64,000 nucleotides of DNA from Chondrus crispus (taxonomy: Eukaryota > Rhodophyta > Florideophyceae > Gigartinales > Gigartinaceae): assembly GCF_000350225.1 (NCBI RefSeq), contig NW_005178610.1:294837-358836 (forward strand). Direction: 5' to 3'. Below the pieces are notes generated by a model that searched no databases, was not told where the DNA came from, and saw nothing but the letters and a program-made list of their open reading frames with translations. Every line of letters begins with the position of its first letter. Within the stretch, counting starts at the first letter, position 1. Both the position numbers and the translations under genes were made by a program. Positions 1 to 13,578 of this stretch are shown here, piece after piece.

Positions 1-858
1 CGCCTGTTCACGATTGCCCTGGCAACGATTTTAACTCTGACTGCGCTGTGGGCACCGCTTTACTTTGCAGGCGGAACAGACCTACTTGCACAGGTCATGT
101 CACGCCTGTTTCCCTTCGATCGCGGCTTGTTACATGCATATTGGGCGCCAAACTTCTGGGCCCTCTACGCCACAGCCGACAAGCTGCTGGTCTCGTTTGG
201 GCTTTCGCTGCGCACAGTGGACGTAGACCCGACCACAGGGCACATCGGCGGTCGGACGCCGTTTGCCGTGTTGTGGAACCCAACACCTATGATTTGTGCG
301 ACAGCGTTGCTTGCTTCGTTAATTCCCGCGCTTCTCCACTTATCAAGAAGGCCAGATCAGCTTCTTCTGGCGACCGCCCACGCAACGCTCGCCGCTTTCT
401 CTATTGGATGGCACGTTCATGAGAAAGCTGTCCTCGTCCCGCTTCTTCCGCTAGCAGCGTTGGCAGGTATCACTGACAACACCGCAGTGAAGGAAGCATT
501 TCTATGGCTTTCACTAGGCGGCCAGTTTGCGCTCTTTCCCCTTGTACAGGAAAAAGGCGAGAGTATGTTTAAGATCGCGCACTTCATTGCCTACCACGTT
601 TCTGCTATGCAGACTTTGATGACTGATAAATGGTCGTTGAGGCATTCGATGCTTTCGCTCTACGCAGCCGGAACTATACTGTTGGAACTTTATGCAGGGT
701 TTGGCGGGGTGCATAGAGCTCTATTCGGCGAGCGATTGCAGTTTCTGCCGCTTCTACTGGTGTCTGTCTATGGTGCGATTGGCGTTCTGGTTGCCTTTTT
801 TATGATCACATTGCTCACTTACGGTATGGCCGACGGGCGAAACGCTAGTTCGAATTAG
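1..858 (+). CDS. ALG8: ALG8-type dolichyl-P-glucose alpha-1,3-glucosyltransferase, 5' end outside window
   Basis: This is the C-terminal 285 residues of a polytopic ER membrane glucosyltransferase of the ALG6/ALG8 family. The family adds glucose to the lipid-linked oligosaccharide used for N-glycosylation. The frame is open from base 1, so the start lies to the left. The stretch around residues 38-56 (FPFDRGLLHAYWAPNFWALY) and the later GWHVHEKAVL segment are family hallmarks; the HAYWAPNFWAL wording favours ALG8 (second glucose) over ALG6. Several hydrophobic segments follow to the C-terminus, as expected. The frame ends in TAG and no intron is needed in the visible part. ALG6 is the main alternative. 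Confidence 0.85.
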   Translation, partial: RLFTIALATILTLTALWAPLYFAGGTDLLAQVMSRLFPFDRGLLHAYWAPNFWALYATADKLLVSFGLSLRTVDVDPTTGHIGGRTPFAVLWNPTPMICATALLASLIPALLHLSRRPDQLLLATAHATLAAFSIGWHVHEKAVLVPLLPLAALAGITDNTAVKEAFLWLSLGGQFALFPLVQEKGESMFKIAHFIAYHVSAMQTLMTDKWSLRHSMLSLYAAGTILLELYAGFGGVHRALFGERLQFLPLLLVSVYGAIGVLVAFFMITLLTYGMADGRNASSN

Positions 859-1300
859 GATAAGAAATAAAAATCGTGAGCCAATGTGCTTCCTGCTTCT
901 GGTGATGCCGAGAAAACACGAGCGCATTCCGTTCCCCTGAGAATGCTTCTGCCTTGCGCATGGCCATGTTTAAGAGAGACTGTGACTTCTTATGGAAGGA
1001 ATTGCCACAAGCCTTTTTTTCTGTATAGAACGGAATGGTTTACTTCTGGCCAGAGAGACATGTTCTGCATTTTGTCGCGTTACGTGATCTCTGCATGAGG
1101 AAAGCGCCTATGCCACACCTGAGCGCAGACTGGCAGTGGTTCTTATTATCGTATTATCTTGTGGCCGGTGCTTCCGTGCTCCAGTAGTCTCAGTTTCTAC
1201 TAAAACTTGCATCAAAGTTGCTTTCGAAGGCTTCAGATTTGCCACCTTCGCTTTTGCTCTTGCTAGCCCCCATAACCGAATGTATTGATTGACAATGACG
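859..1300. other. intergenic spacer, ALG8 to COA5 3' ends
   Basis: The spacer lies between two convergent genes. The open frames in it are short and have no protein-like composition. No RNA gene or repeat was recognised. Confidence 0.5.
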
Positions 1301-1525
1301 TTAGTACCCAGGGGCGCCGCGTATGCGACGCCTCATATCAAGCTGAGCTTTTCTGCATTGTGAGTACGCCACCCGAATTGCTTTGCAAGAATCCTCCACA
1401 CCTTCAGCATCAGGCTGCACGCAATCCTTGAGAGCTTTTTTCTTGTCGGGATGCTCGATGACGCATCTCGAATCGCTCAAACAACGGACCAGCTCATCGA
1501 ACAGACCCTTGCAGGACTTCGACAT
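1301..1525 (-). CDS. COA5: COA5/PET191-like cytochrome c oxidase assembly factor
   Basis: A 74-residue twin-CX9C protein of the PET191/COA5 family, which acts in the mitochondrial intermembrane space in assembly of cytochrome c oxidase. Cysteines fall at 5, 15, 21, 35, 47 and 57. C5-X9-C15 and C47-X9-C57 form the two helical hairpin pairs. The C-terminal QLDMRRRIRGAPGY matches the family's typical QLDMRKRFRG ending. The frame stays open 40 codons further upstream to an ATG at 1645, but the extension has no family resemblance and the family starts close to the first CX9C, so the inner ATG is preferred. Such proteins are imported by the Mia40 relay and need no cleavable presequence. Confidence 0.85.
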   Translation of the reverse strand: MSKSCKGLFDELVRCLSDSRCVIEHPDKKKALKDCVQPDAEGVEDSCKAIRVAYSQCRKAQLDMRRRIRGAPGY

Positions 1526-2028
1526 CGTCGAGAGATCGAGGGCTGTCTGCAAAGGACACTGCCGTTTGCTGAAGAGGATGGCAGCGTGGGTACTGGGGGA
1601 CGTTTTCAGCGGCAGCAAATGGGCAGACGCGAGGGCACTCCGCAAACTTTGGGACTAGTTTTTCTACGAAGGGACAACTCGGGCACGTGGAGCAGGAAGT
1701 GATGGCCAGCTCCCGATGCCCTTATCCGATGGTTGTATGCAACAAATTTCAAAAAAAAATTGTTATGAACACTTTGTGATTCTCCGTGTGTGCTCGAACA
1801 ATTCCGGGAGCAGGACAGCTCCTCTGCGTGAAATCCCAACAACATCTCTTTGTGTTGATCTCAAGAATATCTGAACAACATTCAAGCCACTTCACCCCCT
1901 TCCAAGGGAAGCGTTCAATACTTCTTGGAAATATCACCCATCACGAAGCCACACGCACTAACCCTAACAAGCCCAGTTTTATCGACAAGGCCCCTGTCCT
2001 CAGTTCGTTGATCGCAAAGGCTTAGACA
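1526..2028. promoter_or_regulatory. shared upstream region of divergent COA5 and bL28m
   Basis: Roughly 500 bases separate the starts of two divergently transcribed genes for mitochondrial proteins, so both promoters should lie here. No TATA box or other convincing motif was seen. Confidence 0.4.
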
Positions 2029-2508
2029 ATGCCGCGCTTCAACCGTTCATATAGGGGCTTATTCGCCAACCGCATGATACAGTTTGGGAATAAGATCTCG
2101 TTTGCCGAAAACAAGACGAGACGAACATGGAAGCCCAACGTGCAGGTCAAGTCGATGTTTAGCGAGACGCTCGGAAGGATGCTCAAGTTCCGCATGACGA
2201 CGCGTGCAATGCGAAACATTCGCAAGGCTGGCGGGATCGAGGAATACTTGCTGAAGACAAAGGAAAGCGAGATCAAGTACCCACGAGCATTGAAGATTAA
2301 GCAGGAGATAATTGAAGCGCGAGCAGCTGCAGCGGCTGGCGGGACCGCGGCTCAGAGTGAAAAAGCAGCTGCAAGTGCCAGTAGAATGCGAAGTGGCCAG
2401 CAGAATGCTGCTTCTTCATCACAAACTAGAGTTGTTCCGTCCCCATTTGGTGGATCTGTGCCAGCCAAAGCAGGATATGTTGGGTTGCAGGAAGCTCTCT
2501 GGCTTTAG
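2029..2508 (+). CDS. mitochondrial large-subunit ribosomal protein bL28m
   Basis: A 159-residue bL28 family protein. The core at about residues 10-85 has the typical order: a GNKISFAENKTRRTWKPN segment (the bacterial family has a similar 'G..VSHA..KTKR...PN' block), then a VQVKSMFSETL strand and a TTRAMRNIRKAGGIEEYLL block. The long C-terminal tail (about 90-159, Ala/Ser rich) is absent from bacterial L28 but common in mitochondrial versions. The basic N-terminus could serve in mitochondrial import. The start is the first ATG of the frame, 22 bases after a TAG-containing stretch. A plastid location is less likely because the plastid L28 is shorter and the tail is of mitochondrial type; this is inference. 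Confidence 0.85.
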   Translation: MPRFNRSYRGLFANRMIQFGNKISFAENKTRRTWKPNVQVKSMFSETLGRMLKFRMTTRAMRNIRKAGGIEEYLLKTKESEIKYPRALKIKQEIIEARAAAAAGGTAAQSEKAAASASRMRSGQQNAASSSQTRVVPSPFGGSVPAKAGYVGLQEALWL

Positions 2509-2873
2509 GATGCACGCGGCTCAGCATAGTCAATACTTCACAGTTCATATCTAACATCAATAAACTGTAGTGTACACTATCAAACAGCAGAGATACAGTT
2601 GTTTCGCCGCAAACTTAGAAGAGTAGAGGTAGTTCAAACCTCCGGCCACATTCTCGAAAGTGATCAACGATCTGGCGAGAGGGCCAAACAATGACGTGAC
2701 CCTATAACTCGGATGAACTTACGCTATCTGGAATCAATTCAATTTTTAGGGCAACACATGCTCATATTAAGAAAGGAGCGTTTATTTCACGGAGACTTCG
2801 GCTAAATGAGCACGAATGCAAATCTAACCAGCCCACCTAGTCCTCACTGTGTTCGAACCAGCACCTACTACTC
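2509..2873. other. spacer between convergent bL28m and polyubiquitin
   Basis: AT-richer sequence holding the 3' untranslated regions of two convergent genes. An AATAAA-like hexamer (aataaactgt, about 2560) could serve bL28m polyadenylation. Nothing else was recognised. Confidence 0.4.
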
Positions 2874-7368
<4,495 letters not shown>

Positions 7369-9783
7369 TTACGCCCCAAGATCTTTCTTAATCTTATTCA
7401 ATGCCGACCCCGCCTTGAACCATTCCAATTGCTCGTCGTTGAATGTGTGGTTCAGAGTCACTTCTACAACTACTCCGTCCTGTTTTGTAACTTTCATAGT
7501 TACTGGCTTGCCGGGCGTAAGGTTGGCAAGGTCTACAAGCGATATCCGGTCCTCTGGGCTGATCTTATCATAGTCGGCAGTATCGGCGAAAGTGAGGGGA
7601 AGCATGCCTTGCTTCTTCAGGTTGGTCTCATGAATACGCGCAAACGACTTGACGATCACAGCAACACCACCGAGGTGGCGGGGTTCCAGAGCGGCGTGCT
7701 CGCGGCTCGACCCTTCCCCATAGTTCTCGTCTCCGATGACGACCCATTGCAAGCCTTCGGCCTTGTACGCACGAGCTGTGTCTGGCACACCGGCATAGTC
7801 TCCAGTCACGACATGCCTGACGCTGTTGATCTCGCCATTGTGGTCATTCACAGCTCCAATTAGCATATTGTTAGAGATGTTATCAAGATGGCCACGATAT
7901 TTGAGCCATGGCCCCGCCATTGAAATGTGGTCAGTTGTGCATTTTCCCCTGGCCTTGATGAGGATTGGCAGGTTTTCATAGTCCTTTCCATCCCATGCAG
8001 TAAAAGGCTCGAGAAGCGCAAGTCGCTGAGAGTCTTCCGCGATGGAGACATCCACACCGCTTCCATCCTCGACCGGAGGTTGGAAGGTGTCCTCCCCAGG
8101 ATCGAAGCCTTTGGAGGGGAGTTCATCACCGCTAGGCGGATGCAACTTGAATTCCACGCCGTCCGGGCCCTTGAGGGTGTCGACTGTCGGGTTAAACTCG
8201 AGTGATCCAGCAATGGACATGGCGGTCACAATTTCTGGCGACGCAACAAACGCGTGGGTCTTGGGGTTTCCGTCATTACGCTGCGAGAAGTTGCGATTGA
8301 ACGAGGTAATGATAGAATTGGGCGTGCCCTTCGGAACGTCCGATCTGTTCCACTGACCGATGCAGGGCCCACAAGCGTTTGCCAACACTGTCCCGCCAGC
8401 CTCTGTGAAGGTATTCAAAATTCCGTCACGCGCAATTGTTGCGCGTACTTGCTCTGATCCGGGTGTGATATTGAAAATAGACTTTGTCTTCAACCCATGG
8501 GACAGGGCCTGGTCGACAATGGAAGCAGCTCGAGACATGTCTTCGTACGAAGAGTTAGTGCAGGACCCGATGAGACCTGCAGAAAGCTCAGTCGGCCAGC
8601 CGTTCTTGACAACCTCCTCCTTGAACTTGGAGAGCGGATGCGCAAGATCGGGGGTGAATGGCCCGTTGACATGCGGCTCTAACTCGGAGAGATTAATCTC
8701 AATGAGCTGGTCGTATACGGCGTTCTCGTCAGCGCGCAAGTGCTCTGAGAAGGAATCGGCAAGACTGGCTACACCCTCACGACCGGTGGACTTTAGATAA
8801 TCACCCATGCGGTCGTTGTATGGGAACATAGATGTAGTCGCGCCGATCTCGGCGCCCATGTTGCAAATGGTGCCCATTCCAGTGCAACTGAGAGAATCCA
8901 CGCCATCACCAAAGTACTCAACTATCGCGCCTGTGCCTCCCTTGACAGTGAGAATACCAGCAACCTTGAGAATAACATCCTTCGGAGAGGCCCACTCCTG
9001 CAGCCTGCCAGTCAACTTGACGCCGATAACATTGGGAGCCTTGACCTCCCACGGCAAGCCGACCATTACATCGACAGCATCGGCGCCTCCGACACCCACA
9101 GCGCAAGCACCGAGGCCGCCAGCATTAGGAGTGTGCGAATCCGTACCGATCATCAAGAGACCCGGAAAGGCGTAATTCTCAAGAACAATCTGATGAATGA
9201 TACCAGACCCGGGCTTCCAGAAGCCCAGGCCGTACTTGGCGGCTGCGGAGGCGAGAAAGTCGAAGACCTCTTTGTTCTGGTCCTTCGCCTTCACCAGATC
9301 GGCCACTGCACCCACCTCGGCGGCGATGAGATGGTCGCAATGGATGGTGGACGGGACGGCGACCTGCGGGCGGGCGGATGCCATGAACTGAATGACGGCC
9401 ATCTGTGCCGTGGCATCCTGGAGCGCGACGCGCTCGGGGCGGAGCTTGAGGAAGGTCTCGCCGCGCACGGGGACCTGCTCGGGGTCGTCCAGGTGTCCGT
9501 ACAGGACCTTCTCTGCGAGGCAGAGCGGGCGGTTGAGCCTGCGCGCGGGGGGGACGGAGCGGGGCGGTTAGACGCGGCATGCGGAGACGCGGACGGAGGG
9601 ACACGGCGGAATTGGGCGGGCTACGTACTTGCTGCGCACTGTGGTCAGGCGATCGTCGATGGCCGCGTACACCGGCTCTAGGTGATTGTGCGGCTCCAGC
9701 GGCGCCATGGGGGTGGCGCGCGCGGCCGCGGATACGCGGAACGCGCGCGTGAGCTGGCGCGGGATGTGGGTGGCGCGACCCAT
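7369..9783 (-). CDS. ACO: aconitate hydratase, mitochondrial, two exons
   Basis: Mitochondrial-type aconitase (citrate to isocitrate, TCA cycle), 774 residues after splicing. Exon 1 (9783-9629) gives an Arg-rich, acid-poor targeting peptide; exon 2 (9538-7369) gives the rest. Joining TTVRSK to [18 protein letters not shown] across the intron restores the family sequence. Visible signatures are DATAQMA and STIHCDHLI, the [11 protein letters not shown] block with one iron-sulfur cysteine, ACGPCIGQW with the other two, [13 protein letters not shown], and the swivel-domain [18 protein letters not shown]. The length fits the roughly 780-residue mitochondrial form rather than the longer cytosolic IRP type. 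Without the intron the frame has an in-frame TAA upstream of LNRPL, so splicing is required. Its 5' flank is extremely G-rich on the plus strand. Confidence 0.95.
9539..9628 (-). other. spliceosomal intron in aconitase gene
   Basis: 90 bases, phase 2. The donor is GTACGT, the acceptor GCGCGCAG, and a CTAAC branch-point match lies about 37 bases before the acceptor. The intron contains an in-frame TAA. Removing it joins the two halves of a conserved aconitase block, which is the main evidence. Confidence 0.85.
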
Positions 9784-10668
9784 TGCGGCGGGGGGGGATC
9801 GTGGGATGGGGGCGGGGGAGGGGGGTTGGGGGTTGAGGTTGGAGGAGAAAGAGGGCGGGGGTGAGAGGACGCCGAAGGTGACTTAAATTTTACGTTGGAG
9901 ACGGTCGGTGGGACCATGGGCAGATTGGATTGCGCATGCCTGGGAGCGTTTGGTTGGGCGCAGCAGGGCGTTCGCGATTGGCCCGTCTGGCGGGCTGGGG
10001 GGGGGGGGGTGTGTGTGTGGCGATCCAGGCAGGGGGCGCGAGGTCCGGGGCGAGCGGAGCAAGCTGGCGATGGTGCCGGGGCAGTCATTCGGGCCTTACA
10101 CCGCCCGTACTCGATGTACACGTTGCAGATCTGGCAGCAGCGTACAGTATAGGGGCGCAGTATCCGCCGAGTGGTGCAGGAGCCGGGAAATGCGAGACTA
10201 AACAAAAAAAATTGAATTTTGGTGTTGGATCGCTTGGTGGAGATTCTCTTGACAACTGTAGGGGTCTTCAGGCGTTTATCATACTACGATTGTAGCAGTC
10301 GAGTGGTGGCGCGGCCAACGAGATCGGGATTGGCGCCGGCCGCGCTGACAGAGCGTTCTGTAAGCGCGGCGGATTCTCCCCGAACGAGCGGAATGGTGAG
10401 AAAAGAAAAATAGGTGCAATCGCCAGCCCAATTTCTACATGCATGTCCCGAAGTGTGCCGTTTCCGCATCCGGCGCAACTCGCGACCCGCGCGAAAGGAG
10501 GAAACGTCGCGGGATCAACCTTGCAAACCCGCTCCCCCTGCGTACATACGCTTGCGCTTCCCTGCACGCCCGGCGCCACCTTCCACCACCCCCGCACGCC
10601 TTCCCCGCGTCCCCACTGCCCTCCCCGCGCCCCGCACCCCTCCGCACCCCTCCGCCCGCCAATCCCGC
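9784..10668. promoter_or_regulatory. GC-rich divergent intergenic region, aconitase / small unknown gene
   Basis: The two flanking genes are divergent, so both promoters are expected here. The first 80 bases after the aconitase start carry many runs of three to seven G (plus strand), and a run of ten G followed by GT repeats sits near 10001-10018. Long open frames occur on both strands but are artefacts of GC richness. A 31-base sequence at 10264-10294 recurs at 56588-56618. Confidence 0.45.
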
Positions 10669-11103
10669 ATGGAAGGCCCGCTCGTGCCGCACGCCGCCGC
10701 GCCGCGCTACTCGCCGGCCGCGCCGCGCCCACCGTCCTCGTACTCCACCGCGCTTCTCAAGCGCCTCAAGAAGGCCACCAAGCGCAAGAGCCCCCCGCCG
10801 CGCCCGCCGCACGTCTCCGCCGCCGTGGCCTCGACCGCCATCGCGCGCCAGCTCGTCGCGTCCGCCGTCGCCACTGCCCACGCCGTCACCAACGAGAAGG
10901 AGCCGCGGAAGCCCGTCGCCAGAATCGAGCCCCCGCCACGAACGGGTTACGCGTCCGAGAGCGACGCCGTCGCAGACGAGGAACCGCCGGAAATCTCCAT
11001 GGATGACCTGCACGTCTCCTCCGACGAATTGCAGCTCGCCGAGTGGAGACATCACGCGCAGTTCGAGTTCGCCATCTCCGCCCGCCACGTCGCCATGTAC
11101 TAA
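10669..11103 (+). CDS. small basic/acidic protein of unknown function
   Basis: 144 residues, not recognised. The N-terminal third is Pro/Ala rich, followed by a lysine-rich helix (LLKRLKKATKRK, about 30-41), an alanine-rich helix (about 50-75) and an acidic, conserved-looking C-terminal part (EEPPEISMDDLHVSSDELQL). Third codon positions are almost all G or C in this frame but not in the competing frames on either strand, which supports coding. The frame is open further upstream, but the sequence there is proline-rich noise, so this ATG is chosen. It is convergent with the TCAIM-like gene, 99 bases away. The lysine-rich helix could be nuclear-targeting; that is only a guess. Confidence 0.55.
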   Translation: MEGPLVPHAAAPRYSPAAPRPPSSYSTALLKRLKKATKRKSPPPRPPHVSAAVASTAIARQLVASAVATAHAVTNEKEPRKPVARIEPPPRTGYASESDAVADEEPPEISMDDLHVSSDELQLAEWRHHAQFEFAISARHVAMY

Positions 11104-11202
11104 TGCGTCTCGACGCGTCGCCATGTTTATTTTCCCACTACTAAGCAATGTACAGACTGTATATCTATTACGGTAACTTACCCCGTTCCGATCCCCGGAG
11201 TG

Positions 11203-12726
11203 CTACACCCGTATTGTCCTGTAAAAGTCATGCGGCACTTCGACCTCACCGCTCTCCACAATTACCCGTGCCTGCGTCCCGATTACTACAGGCACCCCGT
11301 CGAGCACGCCGCGCAGCCGCCCCGCGTCCGCCCTCATGTGCGCGAGCGCTTCGCCCCATTCCCGCGTGCTCACCGACTCCGCCCGCCGCAGGCTGTTGAT
11401 TCCTACCGCCCGCTTGACGTTCGCCACGCGCTTCTCCTCCGCTACCCGCTCGCACCGCACTTGTTCGAACCTTTCATGCACTCCTCTTCCATGTGAAGAC
11501 AGCGCCGATAGCACTGCATCTGCCCCTGTCGAAAGCCCAACTCGGATTACCCCTTGCTCCGCCTCGCATTGCACCCCGTCACTCTCGTCGATCATCAGAG
11601 CCACGGATACCTGTTCGCGGACCTGTCTTGATTCCACCTCGCTGCTAATCAGACTCAGTAGTAGCTGCTCGTATGAGTCGAGTGCTGCACTTGCCCGTAG
11701 CATCCTTTCCATCCGTTCATGATTACTATCTTCCCTACCCGCTTCCCCCTTCGTTTCATCATTCTCAATCCCCAGTACATTAATGTTGTGCATCACAAGT
11801 TTGATCCCTAACTTAATCGCTACCCTGGCCTCCAGCTCTCGTAGCCTAGTCATGTGCTTGTTGCTTTTCTGACAAGCCGCGACTACCTCGGAGGAGGACA
11901 AGCTATCTCGCCACGTCTCTGTTGACGCGCACGCTCCAAGCTGCATCCATGGATACGCGCCCTCAGTATTCAGAGTGACGTCAAATCCTCCATCCATCTC
12001 GACAACTAGATTGGACAGGTACTTTGTCCTCACTTCAGATAATGTTCGTGCTAGCCGTCGAAATATCACCACAAGCTTTGCCTTTGGTGGTAACCCGGCT
12101 CCGAGCGTCACGTAAAGTCCACGCGACCTCTGCAATGCTAGTCGTGTGACAAGCATCTCATCGTCAAGGTCTGATTCTGCCGTGCGGGGATTCCCGGTCT
12201 GCTGTCTCTGGACGTTGGACATGATAACACGTCGAGCATGCCGTATGAGCTCAGTCAGAGAGGAGAATCGTTGCCCTTCTTGCCCCAATGGACCAGGTCT
12301 GCGGCCTGGCAAAATATTTTGCGGGGGTGGCTCAAGACCTAACGATTCGAACAGGCTATGCAATGCATGTCCCAGATTAGTCTCGTGGAATGGGACCACC
12401 GCCTTGTGGAGTCCATAATCGTTGACGTTTTGTTCGTGCTTCCCTTTCGAAGACTTTGGCTTTGCTTTCGCGAAGAAAGTCAGTTCTTTTGGCGGTTGGA
12501 AAGCCTGGGGTGGGATATTTCTTGTCCTCGCTTCGACGCGATCGAAATGCCGCTCAATAGCAGACTGTAGGACCTGGAACGAAGCCTCGTTGACCTTTCT
12601 ATGTTGCGGAAATTGTCCAAGACGATCGGGATGGATGTGTTTGTACAGCCGGTGCACGTGTCGTTTCAGCTCTCGAATTATGTCCTTCGGCTCTCTCGCG
12701 CTTGTCGAGACTACCCGTCGTAACAT
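11203..12726 (-). CDS. TCAIM-like mitochondrial protein (DUF4460/DUF4461 architecture)
   Basis: A 507-residue protein resembling animal T-cell activation inhibitor, mitochondrial (TCAIM). Residues about 12-60 form a J-domain-like helix pair with RELKRHVHRLYKHIHPDRLGQFP followed by VNEASFQVLQ, the pattern of DUF4460 (HPD-like motif kept as HPD). A long C-terminal region ends with VVIGTQARVIVESGEVEVPHDF, resembling the end of DUF4461. The N-terminus MLRRVVSTSAREP is short, basic and Ser-rich, compatible with mitochondrial import. The frame extends two codons upstream with TTG, so the first ATG is used. The family's biochemical role is unknown; a link to mitochondrial J-protein/Hsp70 activity is inference from the HPD. 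Family assignment is from memory of architecture, not a search. Confidence 0.6.
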   Translation of the reverse strand: MLRRVVSTSAREPKDIIRELKRHVHRLYKHIHPDRLGQFPQHRKVNEASFQVLQSAIERHFDRVEARTRNIPPQAFQPPKELTFFAKAKPKSSKGKHEQNVNDYGLHKAVVPFHETNLGHALHSLFESLGLEPPPQNILPGRRPGPLGQEGQRFSSLTELIRHARRVIMSNVQRQQTGNPRTAESDLDDEMLVTRLALQRSRGLYVTLGAGLPPKAKLVVIFRRLARTLSEVRTKYLSNLVVEMDGGFDVTLNTEGAYPWMQLGACASTETWRDSLSSSEVVAACQKSNKHMTRLRELEARVAIKLGIKLVMHNINVLGIENDETKGEAGREDSNHERMERMLRASAALDSYEQLLLSLISSEVESRQVREQVSVALMIDESDGVQCEAEQGVIRVGLSTGADAVLSALSSHGRGVHERFEQVRCERVAEEKRVANVKRAVGINSLRRAESVSTREWGEALAHMRADAGRLRGVLDGVPVVIGTQARVIVESGEVEVPHDFYRTIRV

Positions 12727-13578
12727 CAGCAAGCATCAAGGTGGCCTGCCTCAGTGTCGAGGGTCAAGCGGTAGAATATCTTCTTCTCAGCCGCGCATGC
12801 CTACTCCCGGAGTTGCATGTGCCGAGCGGAGGGCACAAAAGGTCTCGCACACCTGCGTTTTCTTTCCGAAGAGTGACACGGGTCCTAGTTGAGCGCTGGG
12901 CGGGCATCGTAAGGCCTGCGATGAGCACAAATCAAAAAGCAATCCCCGAAAATTTTTTAGAAGCCTGAATTTCTGAAAATCGTTCTGATATCGTCTCTCC
13001 ACGTTACGTTGGAACAGGTTACTTCGCAACACGCTACAGTAAAGCTTTACTGTACTTCGCTACGCTCAGACAAGACGAGCGACAACGCGTTCTGACGTTA
13101 TAGATTTGGCGGTGTCGAACATCAGAGCCAGATAAGGTATCTTCGGTATAAACCGATAGACACCTATTTGCCACAAAAAACATCGACACTCGTTAGTTTT
13201 GATAAACACACAATCATCATTTGAGCAAATGTGGAAAACGTTTTGAACACAATCACGAGGAGGCATGCTCGAAAGATTTCAAATCTATTTCCAGTTTTTC
13301 CGTTCAGGTGACTAAAGATAAATACCATTGAAGATGGCAACTCATGCGGAATCAACTGCCACGTCAGTGAAAAAGTGGCTACCCTTTTTCACCTTTTGCT
13401 TCTTTACAAGGGGTCTGTCTTTTGACCAGGCCCAGGAGCTTTCAATAGATTGATTTTGTACTGCGTCGTGCAGAAAATGAAAGAGTTGGGGGTGAAGGTG
13501 GATGTTACTCTTTATGCTGTTATAATTTCTGGAAAAGCAATCGAAAGTATTTCGGGACACTCGAGATGATTTGCTCCT
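12727..13578. other. AT-rich spacer between two minus-strand genes
   Basis: It holds the TCAIM-like promoter and the 3' flank of the TFIIH gene. The one distinct structure is a perfect 20-base palindrome (tacagtaaag and its complement) at 13035-13054. No gene was recognised. Confidence 0.45.

Noticed and set aside
9678-11148. Several long open frames on both strands (for example minus 9678-10205 and 10435-11148)
   Set aside because: The region is very GC-rich, so stop codons are rare in all frames. Only the plus frame from 10669 shows coding-type third positions.
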